A DNA stretch of 53,884 nucleotides, taken from NCBI GenBank assembly GCA_001600875.1, contig BCLD01000010.1, positions 817,195 through 871,078 of the forward strand, given 5' to 3'. This document shows positions 35,770 through 47,579 of this stretch, one piece after another. The translations under genes and the position numbers were made by a program. Positions within the stretch are counted from its first letter, which is position 1; the number at the start of each line of letters is the position of its first letter. Below the pieces are notes generated by a model, which did no database searches, was not told where the DNA came from, and saw only the letters and a list, made by a program, of their open reading frames with translations. Origin of the DNA: Solicoccozyma terricola. Lineage: Eukaryota > Basidiomycota > Tremellomycetes > Filobasidiales > Piskurozymaceae.

Positions 35770-36721
35770 TTATTTCCAGATCCTTGGATCCTGCATCGGC
35801 CCCAAAGTAACCACGGAAGGAGTAGACTCGCACCCGAATGTCGGTTCTGAAGGTCTCTGGTTTACATCCCCAAACGTCCAGCTTGATAACACATCCGGAG
35901 GACATGAAGATTCGTGAGTACTCCTACCGCTCTCTTGCCCGGGCGATAATGGCAACGCGGCAGTGATTCCAGGGTGGGCAGGGAGCTCACTAGTTGGCAT
36001 TGGCGTAGACGGAGTATCATCCAAGCTCATCGTGGTTCGGTTTAACAACGATCCGAATGTGAAGGTTGTAGCATTGGACTCCGCCTCAGCCTCAAGGCCG
36101 GCCTCACATTCTCCGTCTTTCTCATACAATTCGGCAACTTCCTCCCAGAATAATATCAGTTTGTCGCCTTTCACATCTTCTTGTTTGTAATTCAGATCCT
36201 CGCCTGCGTGTTCGACGAGTTCTTTAAGAGTCCTGACGAGGATGTGCACGTCAGTCTTCAGATTAAGGCTGGTGGATTGTTAGCTCCTTTCGAACACTCA
36301 CTCCACAAGCTCTTTAGCAAGCTTGTCCTCTTTGAGGGCATCTCTTAGGAAGTCGACCACCTTCAATGCCCAGTAATGGCAATTCTTGGTCTTTGGAGGG
36401 TCATTCTCGTCTACTCCAAGTGGGAGTTTGGCTTTCGATACAACTCCAATAGAAGTGTAAGAAGGCTCCATCTGGTGGGGGACCATTTGCCTCGAATTAG
36501 AGAACTCTTTGAAGCAGGAGAGTGCATCCTGTGACGGTACGATTGGCCTGTGGTCTCCCCTTGCGTTCCAGGATATCACTCACAAGCATTACACTCTGGA
36601 CGTCGGAGGTGCGTTTCGCCTGGTTGGATCTTTCAATCGCAGATGTGGCAAAATGTCGGATACGACCGTGAGTCCTCCCACTCGGTAGCGTCCGCAGTGG
36701 AGTTCGTCTTGCTCCATTCAT
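35770..36721 (-). CDS. Orphan duplicated gene, copy A (3 exons, 287 residues)
   Basis: Exons 36721-36584, 36528-36302 and 36268-35770 sum to 864 nt, with phases closing. Intron 2 is only 33 nt, GTGAGT to CCACCAG, with a branch-like GCTAAC. No known domain was recognised. The N-terminal part is RHFATSAIERSNQ. The middle is helical (DALSCFKEFSNSRQM...HYWALKVVDFLRDALKED), then LILFWEEVAELYEKD, then a disordered Ser/Pro-rich tail ending DPRIWK. The same three blocks occur in copy B about 1.9 kb upstream on the same strand. This is a local duplication with strong divergence, especially in the tail. Confidence 0.65.
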
Positions 36722-37020
36722 GCCTCTTTTGGCTGACAGTCAGTAAGGGTGTTTGTTTCCTTCAAGGGAAGATGACTTGGAGGACGTTGATGTGATTGGG
36801 TGTTGCTGTGTTGGGTGTTGCCGGATGTTGCTGACAATAGTGCTATGGCAAAGGGGCAATCATGAGCGCTTTATAGGAGGGCTGCGTCTACACTCTCAGC
36901 GGCCTGCTGTGTTTGAACTTGATACATAGTCATCCTTTCATATCAGTCCCTTGCTACAAAGGCTCCCCTACTTGCCGTCAACGTTACGGGGGTCACAGCC
37001 CTGCCACCGATATCCGGGGT
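36722..37020 (-). repeat. Duplicated upstream region, copy A
   Basis: This block upstream of copy A aligns by eye with about 38624-38890 upstream of copy B. Shared landmarks are TTGGAGGACGTTGATGTGAT, a TGTTGCTG-rich stretch, CATCCTTTCATATCAGTCCC, and CAAAGGCTC followed by a GTTACG/GGGTCACA block. The duplication therefore includes the promoter. Confidence 0.75.
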
Positions 37021-37911
37021 GGCGGGGTGGCGAGAGCGGCGAGAGTGGCGAGTGATGTGTGCTGATGCAGATGGTCTCCAAGTCCTCGCTTCTTGCCATT
37101 GCACAGGGCTACTCTTTGGAAGGGATTGCAATGCGGTGTCGAGGGGATGGAAATCTCATCGCGTGGATCGCTCAAAGCGAGTTTGGTCCAGGTTCTCACT
37201 CTCAGCAAGGACATGAGTAAGTACATGCATATAGAACTCCTCCCCGGCTCCCGTCAAGCGTCACCACCAGTCTGAACTCATCGACAGTCAGCGAGTCTCT
37301 TTGCCCAGCCCACTCATGCACCAACTTTATAGCATATTTTAGCTGATAGCTGGTCTTCTTATAACAATGTTTCGTCTTGAGCTCCTGAGACAGATGCTAT
37401 TTCCCACAGTGCTGAAGACTCGGAGCCTTTGACCCGAACGCCACTCCCTGAATAGAGTTCACCTTCACAGGTCCCGGACGATGACCTGTGTCGCTTGGAT
37501 AGAGCATCTCCATCCGTTGAGACCTCGGACCTACTCCTCTTCTGCCCTTGAAGTTTCTCATCGCGCTCGTCTGAACCCACTGACCCGTCCTGTTCCATCT
37601 TTACATCACTGTCATCTTCCGAACCGCAAGTCTTCTGTGACTCTATTTCCCACTTGCTCGATCATGATTTTTAGTAAGTATCCGGCTTCGCCGGATTCTT
37701 GAAATTGAGTTCCTCCTCTCCCAGCTACATGGGATTGCCTAGCAAGGGATATGGAAAAGGATTGAGTGACTGCGGATTTATCATGATTTTCGCATGCACT
37801 TACACAATTGCAGTTCTGCAGTCGACTTCAGAATCCAATTGTCTTGAAGAGTATCCCTGCACTTCCGGGGATATCTCCGTACAAGAGCTACAGGAGGCAT
37901 CATTTGAATTG
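37021..37911 (-). other. Spacer between duplicates with a possible acidic/basic exon
   Basis: Most of this stretch has no supported gene. On the minus strand, about 37650-37359 reads as an acidic stretch (GSEDDSDVKMEQDG) followed by basic KLQGQKRSRSEV and SKRHRSSS, ending at a stop at 37359. It follows an acceptor-like CACAGAAG. It could be a 3' exon of copy B, but I found no donor in phase, so it is left unassigned. Confidence 0.35.
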
Positions 37912-38623
37912 TCATCGAAGGCCGGAGGCAGTGGTTCGGTCCGACCGTGAATCGCCACCTGTGGATGGTTCCGAGTTGCTCACTCTGGATGCCGTAGCCT
38001 CAGACTCAGTCTCGGAGTTAGCCTTATGTTTTGCTCTTTTTGCTTCGCATTTCTCATACAATTTGGAAACCTCCTCCCAGAAGAATAACAAGTCGTTGCC
38101 TGTCAGATCTTGTTCAATGATACGTAGTTTACTGCTTATTTTCTTGTGACTCTCCTTAATATCACTAGGGGATGTATGCAAGTGAGATAAGGGTTGGTTG
38201 ATTGGAATGTACTTGCAGTTGCTCTTACTCACCTCATCGCATTGCCTTTACTATCCTTAAGTTTGAGGTAGAGCTCGTTTTTCATTTGCTCTTGTAGGAA
38301 CTTGACCGCTTTCAGTGCTTGTTTTGGGTAGTCTTGCATGTTTCCTCCATTTGAGAGTTGTCTCAATACAGCGCACACTTTCAAGCAGGAGAGTGCCAAC
38401 TGTGACAATTCAATCAGCTTGTGGTTTCCTGCAGGTTTGCTGCAGCACACAGGAAATCACTCACGATTAAGCCTTTCAGGTAAAGGTGGTTGCCGCTGGT
38501 AGGGTTGACCTGATTGCTCGCTGATTCGGCCCATGTCGTTATGAAAAACTGCAACACTTTGAGAGAGTCCCCTACTGGCTTGTACAGCTCAGTTTGTCGT
38601 TTCATCACCTTTTTGGCTGACAA
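37912..38623 (-). CDS. Orphan duplicated gene, copy B (3 exons, 192 residues)
   Basis: Exons 38623-38465, 38399-38233 and 38164-37912 sum to 579 nt with matching phases. Conserved blocks shared with copy A are QFFITTWAESASNQ (A: RHFATSAIERSNQ), LALSCLKVCAVLRQL...YPKQALKAVKFLQEQMK and LLFFWEEVSKLYEK. Intron positions are the same in both copies, with phase 0 then phase 2. The tail is much shorter than that of copy A. The true 3' end may extend by further exons toward 37359. Family and function unknown; the blocks look like short helices, perhaps a helical bundle. Confidence 0.65.
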
Positions 38624-38900
38624 GTCAGTAAAGGTGCTTTGATTTCTTCACGGAAAGGCTGAGTTGGAGGACGTTGATGTGATTGGCTGTTGCTGGGTGT
38701 TGCTATCAATGGTTGTATGGCAATCCAGGAATCATGAGTGGTTTATTGGACGACAGGAGAGGGCTGGTTACACCTCCCAAACGCCTGCTGTGATTGAATC
38801 TGACACACATCCATCCTTTCATATCAGTCCCTTGCCACAAAGGCTCACGCACTCGCCCCCCTTGTTACGAGGGTCACAACCTCGCTACCAATGTTAAACG
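38624..38900 (-). repeat. Duplicated upstream region, copy B
   Basis: This is the counterpart of 36722-37020, with the same ordered landmarks at clearly lower than full identity. It marks the second unit of the tandem duplication and probably the promoter of copy B. Confidence 0.75.
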
Positions 38901-39577
38901 TATTACCATGACATCCGCTTGGGTGCCTTTGATCACCAAATCACATTGATATGTCGTTTCACTAGCATATGATCCAAAGCGGAAGAATTCACCTCCTGTG
39001 ACACAAAAGCCTCTCACATCGCAGCCTGATTGCTTCGATGGCTCGTTGAAATGATCTCGTGGCGTTCCGAAAACTGGTCGAGCAAGTGTAAGGGGTAAGG
39101 AGAATATTGTTAGATTGCAACCCCCCCTTGACGAGCATCTCACCCTGTTCAGCTTGAAGTGTTGAAACAGTGGCCACCTTTGATACCTGCAGGATGTCGC
39201 CACCGGGGGAATGGATGGATGCCACGTCATCAACTCGAATTGTTCGCATTCAACTCGGAACATGCAGCGCGGGCCATTCATCAGCAGCAGCAGCATCATC
39301 AACACCACCACCACCCACCACATCACAGCAACCAGCATTCGGAAGCACCATCACTGCTCGCTCGTCGACGGTATACCCCTTGACGAAAACAAGAACTCAT
39401 TTGACTTTACGATTACATGTGAGATACCGAAAGTTGCGGATCGAGTCGCACGACTGGATCCAGGTGCTGATGACGGTGGTGGTGGTGAACATTCCAATTC
39501 AGATTTACATATCCTGCATATTCCCTTGAAATATAACGAGCTTGATCATATTCTAATACTTGACTCCGTGGCCCAAC
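38901..39577. other. Upstream region of the split-start gene; possible 5' UTR
   Basis: Several overlapping ORFs occur, for example one around 39370-39600 containing FDFTITCEIPKVADRVARLD, but none has a recognised family or consistent splice sites. An in-frame TAA just upstream of the split start codon argues against an extended N-terminus. It may be 5' UTR or an unrecognised small gene. Confidence 0.35.
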
Positions 39578-41757
39578 ATGTAAGCGAGCCGCTGGTCGAG
39601 ATGGCCAACACTCCCTGGGTCTGACCTGCCACATCACATAACTTACTTACCCCAACCACCAACAGGTCTGCCGACGACTCCATCCCACAACAACGTAAAA
39701 TCTCGTCCCGTGTATCTCAATTCGAGCAATCCTCCACATCTCCAGCTACATCCGCACCCACTCGAACTGCTCCCAAGGCTGGAAATTCCCTTAAAGACCG
39801 AATCGCCATGTTCTCTCAGCCAGCCGACGCTCCTATTCCCGTCCCTCCCTCTCATGGATTAGGTCTCGGTATACCTCCTACAGTAGGTGGTTCAGTAGCT
39901 GGCAAGGGATTATACGGGAATAGAATCCCAAGTGGTAGCGGTAGTGGTGGTGGTTTGCCATCATTGGGAATAAAGAAAACGGTAGAAAACAAGGGATTGA
40001 TTGGGAATCGAATTCCATCCTTTCAACGTGGTGGGAATAACCCTACAATTACGGGTTCTGGTCCAAGTTCTCCACAAGAAGGGAACATTCCAGCTCCTAG
40101 ATCTACATCGAGCGATTCCTCCAATCGAGTAAAGACGGATCAAGCGAGTCCAATAATTCCTGTCCTTCAAGTCGCAGGAGACGATCTCGTTCCTTCCACT
40201 CTTCCCACACGAACTGAAACAGAAGATCCTGGAACTCCACGATCAACCATCACTGAGCCAACGGAAACTACACCTTCTCTTCCTAGTGAATCAGAAGTTG
40301 ATATCACTTCAGATTATCCAATCTCTAGAACTACATCCTCAATCTCCCTATCTGTATCTGGAGGAGGAGAAGGGGGAGGAGGAGGAGGAGCACTCACTGC
40401 TGGATCTACAGCAGTTCCTTCATCGATGGATGTCCAATCGGATACTTCATCGTCAAGGCAATTGATGCATGATGTTAGTGGAGTATCAACGCCAACTGGG
40501 ACACCCAAAATGGTGAGGAAAGGATTAGAGGAGGATCCAGTGGGTGCTGGTCCAATCGAAGATGATGAAGGTGATATGACGGCAACGGGTATGGACGAGG
40601 ATATTCAAATTGATCGATTTGAAAATATGGAGTTGAAGGATTCAGAAACGTTATTGGATTCAAACGCTGGGATTGAGGATATCATCGTCCCTAAATCAAC
40701 GGGAACACCCAAACCTTTCGTCAAGGATCAAGATCTACCTTTGTCTGAGATTGAAGAATCGACAATCCCGGATGAAACACCATCCGCTGAGAAACCTCAG
40801 TTTATCAGTGCACACACTATCAAGGAATCTCATACAACGCAAGCACCAGTCGAGATTGAACAAGCAGAGGAGACACCCGCCGTGATGGCGAACGCTGAAA
40901 CACTTCAAGAGGCGGTAGAAGCGGAGGTACCGGTGGAGATCGAGGAAGGGAAAGAGCCTGCGATTGAGAGTGTCTCGAAGATGGAAGCGAAGACGATGGA
41001 GGTTGAGACACCGACAGCTGTTGTGGAACCTCCGGTTGTTGGAGTGACGGATGAAGCTTCCAAGATAGCGGAAGGCACTGCGGACACCGACACCACAGCC
41101 GACACAGCAATCGCCAAGGAGACGCATTCCAGCGATACCGCCGAGGATGTTGCTGGCAAGCAGATGGAAGTGGAACCGATGCCGTTCGTCGCTCCGCGCG
41201 AAGCTTCCGTCAACGAGGAACCTCCTGCCGAGACGACATATGAAGGTGATAAAACACCTGGACCTATCGAGGTCGCTGGACCGACCGAGGTACACAGCGC
41301 TACCTTCCCGTCTGTGCCGGACGTCACGCCCGCCGACGACGCCGACGCGGATAATCACGATCAATCCGAAGCCGCGTTCAAAGCTGGGTCGTCGTCTAAC
41401 CCAACGACCCCGATAGACCCGAACTTTCTCAAGTCGTTTCCGTCTGTGCCATCGGACGACGAGTCACCAGACCACGTAGGACAACTAGGTTCTCCAGAGG
41501 GCAAGGTGCGGGTCCAAGTGCATGTTCCGGCCTCTCCGAACAAGGCAATGCCGATGTCTGTTGCCTCTCCTTCGGACAGGGGCATGCCATCTCCACGAAC
41601 GTCCCTGGAAGAGAATGACGGTGACAGTCTGAACTCTCCTAGAGAAGGCTCTGGTCAACGCCTTCAACCTGTGCGCACTGCCGTCGAGGACGCGGAGGAT
41701 GACGGGGAGGCAGGCTGGGCGAAAGTGCAAGTGAAATCGAAAAAGTACACGAAATAA
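39578..41757 (+). CDS. Disordered protein with repeated KGL-GNRIPS motif; start codon split by an intron
   Basis: The long exon 39666-41757 is open upstream of its first internal Met, starting after the acceptor CAACAG. The preceding exon ends ...CCCAACAT at 39579 before GTAAGC. Splicing gives AT|G, then MSADDSIPQQRKISSRVSQFE. Upstream in that frame is a TAA, so this is the first Met, for a protein of 697 residues. Features are SLKDRIAMF at residues 41-49 and two copies of KGL[Y/I]GNRIPS (residues 81-90 and 110-119). A very long Glu/Thr/Pro-rich disordered region follows, and the C-terminus is GWAKVQVKSKKYTK. I do not recognise the family. The composition suits a scaffold with short linear motifs, as in cytoskeletal adaptors. 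The large exon is firm; the 5' exon is inferred. Confidence 0.65.
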
Positions 41758-42148
41758 AGCCTTTATTTCTGACCTGTAAGATTTTAGTGAAGCCGATGGT
41801 ATACGACAAATGTATGAAAAATATGATGATTCTGCGTCCCGTCCATCATCGGCTTCGGCTTGTCATCCCTCTGGAGGGAGGACGTACTGATGGGAAGTTC
41901 GGAGCATGCTTCCCGTAAGCTCCTTCCTTATCTACGAACTGCTCGGTTAGAAGATCGGCTTGGGCCGAGAAAATGTCGCGCACAAGTCACCAGTCAAGAT
42001 GGTGCGGTGCTTTCGGAAAGACTGCTACTAGCTAAGAAGGGACTGGAGTGACCGGGAAGGGGTGTTGGGGGAAGGGCCTGTCCATCTTCCTTCCTGACCG
42101 GCGTACCCATACTGCCCCTCCTCACACCAACAACGTTCTCTGCCCAGC
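41758..42148. other. Intergenic, promoter of the aminotransferase gene
   Basis: This 391-bp stretch lies between two plus-strand genes. One 63-codon ORF (41860-42051) has no recognisable features. Nothing else was seen. Confidence 0.4.
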
Positions 42149-43940
42149 ATGACTATCCAAACAGGACATCAGATCGATCCATTCGCACACCTGTCCGATT
42201 CTTCGGCAGCTCGAAAGCCGTCACCTCTGACCGCTCTTAGACGGTACTTGTCAAGGCCTGACATCATCAGTTTGGGTGGTGGTGAGTTCCGAGGTGGCCT
42301 GCGCTGTCTGCCCGCATGACCACCCGGGCAACTGAATCATCTTTGACAGGCTACCCTCACGCTAGCATGTTCCCAATCGGCAAACTCAGTTTCGACGTAT
42401 GCACCCCTGACTCTTCCCAGGTCCAACAGAGGAGTATCGGTACCGGTTTGGACGGCTCAGACTTTGTTCCCACCCACTTGAGCAGTGGTAAAGCAAAGGT
42501 TCCAACGTCTAACACCTCTCTCTACCCTTTCTTGCAATATGGCCCAACCGAGGGCGATGCTAGATTACGAGCATTCTGCAAGGACCTCGTACGGCATCTC
42601 CATAGCCCCCCCTCTCCATCATGGGATCTCTCCATGTGCGCAGGAGGTGGAGCAGCTATCGAGCTGATATTTAGGCTCCTATGCAACGCAGGAGACTGGG
42701 TGCTCTTCGATGAGTTTACCTATCCGGCAACATTGGAGTGTGCAACATCACAGCGTCTCAGGTTGAGAGGTGTACCGGTGGATGAAGAAGGAATGTGTCC
42801 GAAGGCTCTAAGAGAGGTCTTGGTGTCATGGGATGAAGCAAAAGATGGAAAGAGACCATTGGTCCTGTGTGAGTGGGCCGGGGACGACAGTGCAACAAAG
42901 ATTCAATCGGACTGAAAGTTCGATAACACAGACCTGGTACCGGGTGGGCAGAATCCTTTGTCGATCTGTCAATCGGCTGAACGGTGGGTGGGCTTTCAAT
43001 CGAACATCCCGAAGATTCCATAAGGAAAACTCACTAATCGTGGTGGCGGATTCTTTTGCAGACGAAGGGCCATCTACGAGGTCGCTTGTGAATACCACCT
43101 TTGCATCATCGAAGATGACCCTTACGGGATGCTGTACATGGGCTCCGGAGGAGACGAAGAACCGGTCAGTGTCGAAGAGTACCTCGCCACCATACCTCCC
43201 TCGTACCTATCGCTCGACCCGCATGGCAGAGTAATCCGCATCGACTCCTTCAGCAAGCTCTTTTTCCCCGGTGCTCGGTTGGGTTATATATCAGCTCATA
43301 AATCATTCATCGAGAGGATCACACGACATGCCGAGGTGTCGGTTCGTCAGCCGAGTGGAATGATCCAGGCGGTTGCGTTGAACATCTTGGCTGGCGAAGA
43401 AGGCCAGCCTGGATGGGGTGTGCGCGGTTGGCTAGAGTGGTGCTTTGAGCTGAGCAAGAAGTATCGAGTGAGGCGAGACATCCTCTGCGGTGCGCTCGAC
43501 AAGCTGGTAGCATCCCCACTGGGCAAGGGAAGGATCCACTACATGAAACCACAATGCGGAATGTTCCTCGTGGTGAACGTGAATCTCGATAGGCACCCTC
43601 GGTTCGTCGCCGGACACAAAACTAGACAGGAGCTCCTGCTCGAGTTGTTCGAGAGGTGCGTGGACGGCTCGGATAGGACGGATGGGAAGGGTGTCATTGT
43701 TGCGCCAGGCTACCTCTTCGCCACCGAAGAGCAAGACCAAGAGAAGGCAGACTTCGTGGTGAGTTGAGGACCAGCACGGCACCGCTAACCGTGCACATCT
43801 GACCGCATCAACCTGTACCTTAGCGAATGACCTTTGCATTCCCGACCAGAGAGGAAACGTTGACGGCAATCGAGAGGTTTGGCTATGCTGTAGATGACTT
43901 CTGGACCGGAAGACAGCCGTTATCTCCTGTTTTGGATTGA
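42149..43940 (+). CDS. Aromatic/alpha-aminoadipate aminotransferase, class I/II (ARO8-like)
   Basis: Exons 42149-42281, 42350-42868, 42932-42983, 43062-43758 and 43824-43940, all GT-AG. The PLP-dependent fold-type I pattern is clear: ISLGGGYPHASMFP, YGPTEGDARLR, FDEFTYPATLE, YLVPGGQNPLS (the NP motif), EDDPYGMLY (Asp pairing with the PLP ring) and DSFSKLFFPGARLGYIS. The last holds the Schiff-base Lys and the phosphate-binding Arg. The C-terminal CGMFLVVNV and TFAFPTREE fit the ARO8/ARO9 and 2-aminoadipate aminotransferase group, which acts in aromatic amino acid and lysine metabolism. Substrate preference cannot be set from sequence. It looks intact. Confidence 0.88.
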
Positions 43941-44189
43941 CGGTCGGATACCACATGCATTCTGTCTGTATCGCTTCTGTTCGTCCAGGCTTCAGTGCGG
44001 GAGAAACCTCGTTTTATTCAAAGACCCTAGCGTATGGTCAGTTGTGACCACACTGACCTTATCCAAAACAACCATCGAATTCTATCACGACTGAGCGTTA
44101 TATACAACCGGAATATGCAAGAAACTTCCTTCAACGCAAACCTCTCCCGTCCTTGCCCACTTTCACTCATTCCCATATTCTGACTTGAC

Positions 44190-47000
44190 CTACAACGGGT
44201 ACCTGAACGACAAGTTCTCCCTGTCTGTCAAGTCGAGGAAAGCCTTGTCCACCTGTATATGAACAGCGTTTGCATCAGATCAGGCAATTCTGCTCGACCG
44301 CGGGGAGTACCAACGCACCTTATGAGTGACCTTTGTCCCGTCCTCTAGGAATTCGTCGATGTAGCCATAGTGTTCTTTGGTTTCCTGTGGAGCAGAACTA
44401 TTGGATTAATAGCGTGCCATACATACGACCTGTCGCAGGGTAGCGACTCACCTCTGGCAAACGGTCCCTCCTATCGTTTTCACTCTTCATGCCCCACCTT
44501 ATACTGAGGAGCAGGAAAATGCAGACAACGTAGCTCATCATGATAATCCACCAAGGGACAATGTAGTGAGGTGCATACTTGCCCTCCCACACTGATGGTG
44601 GCACCCCAGACAATTTATCAGTTCTTTGGCCTTTGAGGATTGCTCATCGACTCACTGAGAGGGGCGAGAAGGTTACCGAGACAGTAACCGATCAGGAAGA
44701 TGGCGTTGGCGGTGGTCTTCTTTGTGTGTCCAGTATTTGCGGCGTTGACAAGACTGAGCGCGAGCACAAATCCTGGAGTTCCAACACCGGTGAGGTAGAG
44801 AGACACTCTGTGTGGGTGCCATCTCGTGTGTGAATTGAAAGAACCTCGGGTCTGCTAGTATGACCCGACTCACAGCTGTCCAGCCCTGTTGGAGAAAGGT
44901 AGACCGAGGATAAGAGCTGCACCGAGAACATTCGGCACCATCCAGATAGCGCCTATGCGAGCTCGCTGGTTTGGCCATCTCTTCAACGCCAGGGTCGATG
45001 CGTAGATTGTGACAATCTCAATGATGCCACTGACGCAACCGAGGAGAGTAGTTTGCCATGTAGAGAATCCCATAGCCTGTAGCGGTCCGAGGATGTCAAT
45101 TCAGGGGCAATGCATGTCGATACCTCTTGATCGCCACTCACCTTGATGACCTGCGAGCTCATGGTGGTCAAAGAGTTTGGCAAGTTGTTGATCGCTGCGA
45201 GCAAAGCGAACGCCCACACTTTCCAATCCAGTAACGCCTCGATGAACTGGCTACGTTTCCAGGTCTTGTTTTCGATACCAGCATTGTTTGAACGTATACG
45301 CTCGACAGCGATGATCTTTTCACCGTCGGTGAGGAAGCGTGCGTTTGTAGGGTTGTCGGGGAACCAGATCCAGAAGGCGACGGCGACAAGAAGGGTGAGA
45401 CCACCGGTGATTAGGAAGAAGATACGCCAAGGCTTGAAGGAGTGGTCGAGTCCCATTTGCAGGACGGCCTGGGGGAGGGTATGATGTCAGCACTGCGTGT
45501 TAGGGAAATCTCTCTACAAGAGTGAGGGAGGCACTTACAAAGCCCAAAAGACCACTGATGACCTGAGCGGTACCCTGTGATGGTTCATGGATGAGCGTTT
45601 CGGGATCTTCATTTGCGGGTCAATCTTTTACCCCCAAGACACCAACATTCATCAAGAACCAGTATCCGACTCGACGAGATTGCTCGGCATGACTGCATAT
45701 AGCAGTGTGAGTGGCCTCTTCAGTTCCCACGGAATGGATAAGCAGCACCGTAACTAGACGTACGTGTAGAACTGAGCCACGAAAACCGACACGATCAATA
45801 CACGGGACCTCCTCCAAGCCACTATTCCACCACTTACCATAGAAGTCACAATCATGAAACCAGCAGTGATCGAACCTAGTATCGAGTTTCAAAAGATAAG
45901 ACACGAGGGGATCGCGAATGAACCGCTCCTCACTCGTATTCACCTTCACAAGCTCCAAGCCCGACACGTAGAATTGCAAGTCCAGCAAAGTTATGACAAG
46001 CAGCAAAGCAACAAAGGAAGATTGCCCATAGAGTGACATTGAACGACATCCATTTTCCAACAGGGAAATGCTGAAGGGCGACGTTTTCTAAAGCCCAGGG
46101 GGGGGGGGGGGNGGNGGGTATGTTTGCGAGNGGNGGCGTGTTGCCACCGGTTCACTCACGAGGTAATTCGAAGGCGAGGTATGCGATGTAGCTACGGATG
46201 TGGGGAAGCGACTACCATCAGCCACCTGACCGACTTGACTTTCGCCCTCCCATCATCACCACACGCACAACAACGATGCCAACAGATTGAATTGCGTGGC
46301 CTTGGGGGNNGGGGGGGGGGGGGGGGGGAATAGGCTACGAATCAATTCGCGGTCTTTCTCCAGATTGACCACCGGACTTACCGAGAGATTACAATCTGTC
46401 TTGATGCCCAAGATTGCACCTTGATTCAAGGTAGTCTTGTCGACGAATTGCATGGCATATAATGCCTAATCGAAGGTTGGGGTGGCGTGGCGTGGCGTGG
46501 TGGCGATAAAACAAGATTTCAGTATCATGTTAAGTAGGGGAGAACCCCCTGATCTTTGATATTCATTCACCATCATCATCGGCAAGATATTACTACAGAA
46601 ATTGCCACCCCCCAAAATTAAGAAATCAAGTGCGTCGATGTAAGTCACTTCCGTCTAAACGTTCGAGAAAATACGGGCCTATAACCCCCCAAAACAAAAA
46701 GGAACAAACACCACAAACTCACCGATCAATCTTCCTTCTCACACGATCAGCTTCAATCGGATCAAGTTCCATCCCTACGACTTTCGACGCCAAAACAGCG
46801 ACTGCATCCGCTGCCCAAAACGCATTCCCCCATATATACCCAAGAAACATAAGTCTTCTCCTTCTCAACCCCCGTCTCTCATTTTTCCCACACCACTCAC
46901 CGGCTCCAGTACGGACGTGAATTGCATGATCATCTGTAGAAACAACAGGTTGTACGGTGGTGAATCCGATATTATCCTTTTTTTCATCATCGAATGACAT
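44190..47000 (-). CDS. MFS transporter, anion:cation symporter family (Dal5/allantoate permease-like)
   Basis: Start ATG at 47000 (MSFDDEKKDNIGF), stop TAG at 44190-44192 (after LSFRYPL). Exons can be followed through EADRVRRKIDR, NILPMMM, ALYAMQFVDKTTLNQGAILG, SYIAYLAFELP, HFPVGKWMSFNVTLWAIFLCC and the motif LRVGLGACE. They continue through GLDHSFKPWRIFFLITGGLTL, FPDNPTNARFLTDGEK, LKRWPNQRARIGAIWMVPNVLG and ANAIFLIGYCLGNLLAP. This is the 12-helix Dal5/Tna1 family pattern, which imports carboxylated substrates such as allantoate, nicotinate or other vitamins with protons. Two introns contain G-run and N positions (46098-46134, 46306-46328), so the sequence there is uncertain, but the coding parts read through. 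Substrate unknown. Confidence 0.82.
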
Positions 47001-47570
47001 GATGGGTGAGGAGGGGAGGGGGGGGGGGGGGAAGGCGTGTTGTTGTTGGTCAAAAATCCTTTTCTTTGCCCGTTGGATTTATGAAAAGGGAAAGAGAGGG
47101 AGAGTGATCGCATTGCATTATCTTTAAACCTAAGCGAGGGGGGGGGGGGGGGGAGGGGGAAAGATTTCATCCAATTTGGAGCTATCGTTATTTTCTTTTC
47201 GGTCTTGTGCGAGATAACGACTAGACTACCCAACTCCACTAAACCTCGGTTATTTGAACTCAACTTATCAGTTCCATGAGAAATGGGTTATTTTTGGTTT
47301 GGAACTGGAAGGTGAAAGGGAGTGGAAAGGGAGGAGGGGGGTTTGCAATGACATCACTGGGAAAAGCACACTGCCAGCCGACCCTCCCGCGATATCGCGA
47401 ACCTGCTCAACCGACAATTTGAATTTGGGAGCACTTATCTTGAGAACGCGTTCCTGGTTAGTGCGTGGTTAGCGTTACCTTTAAATTGTTTTTAAAAGCC
47501 GCAGTGGATTTGCTGGGTTGTCGGTTTGTTCGGGTTGTGAGTTAAGATTGGAGTTCCACGCCCGTTTGGA
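47001..47570. other. Intergenic, promoter of the MFS gene
   Basis: This stretch contains two long G runs (about 47017-47030 and 47139-47152) and no supported gene. Short ORFs here are low-complexity. Confidence 0.4.
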
Positions 47571-47579
47571 ATTCCGTTT

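Noticed and set aside
38874..39338. 154-codon minus-strand ORF with a hydrophobic start (VVVVLMMLLLLM)
   Set aside because: The hydrophobic run is the complement of a CAC/CAG triplet repeat; the rest shows no family pattern.
39211..39624. 137-codon ORF with FDFTITCEIPKVADRVARLD, upstream of the split-start gene
   Set aside because: It looks partly protein-like, but its frame does not join the following exon and no family was recognised; it may be chance.
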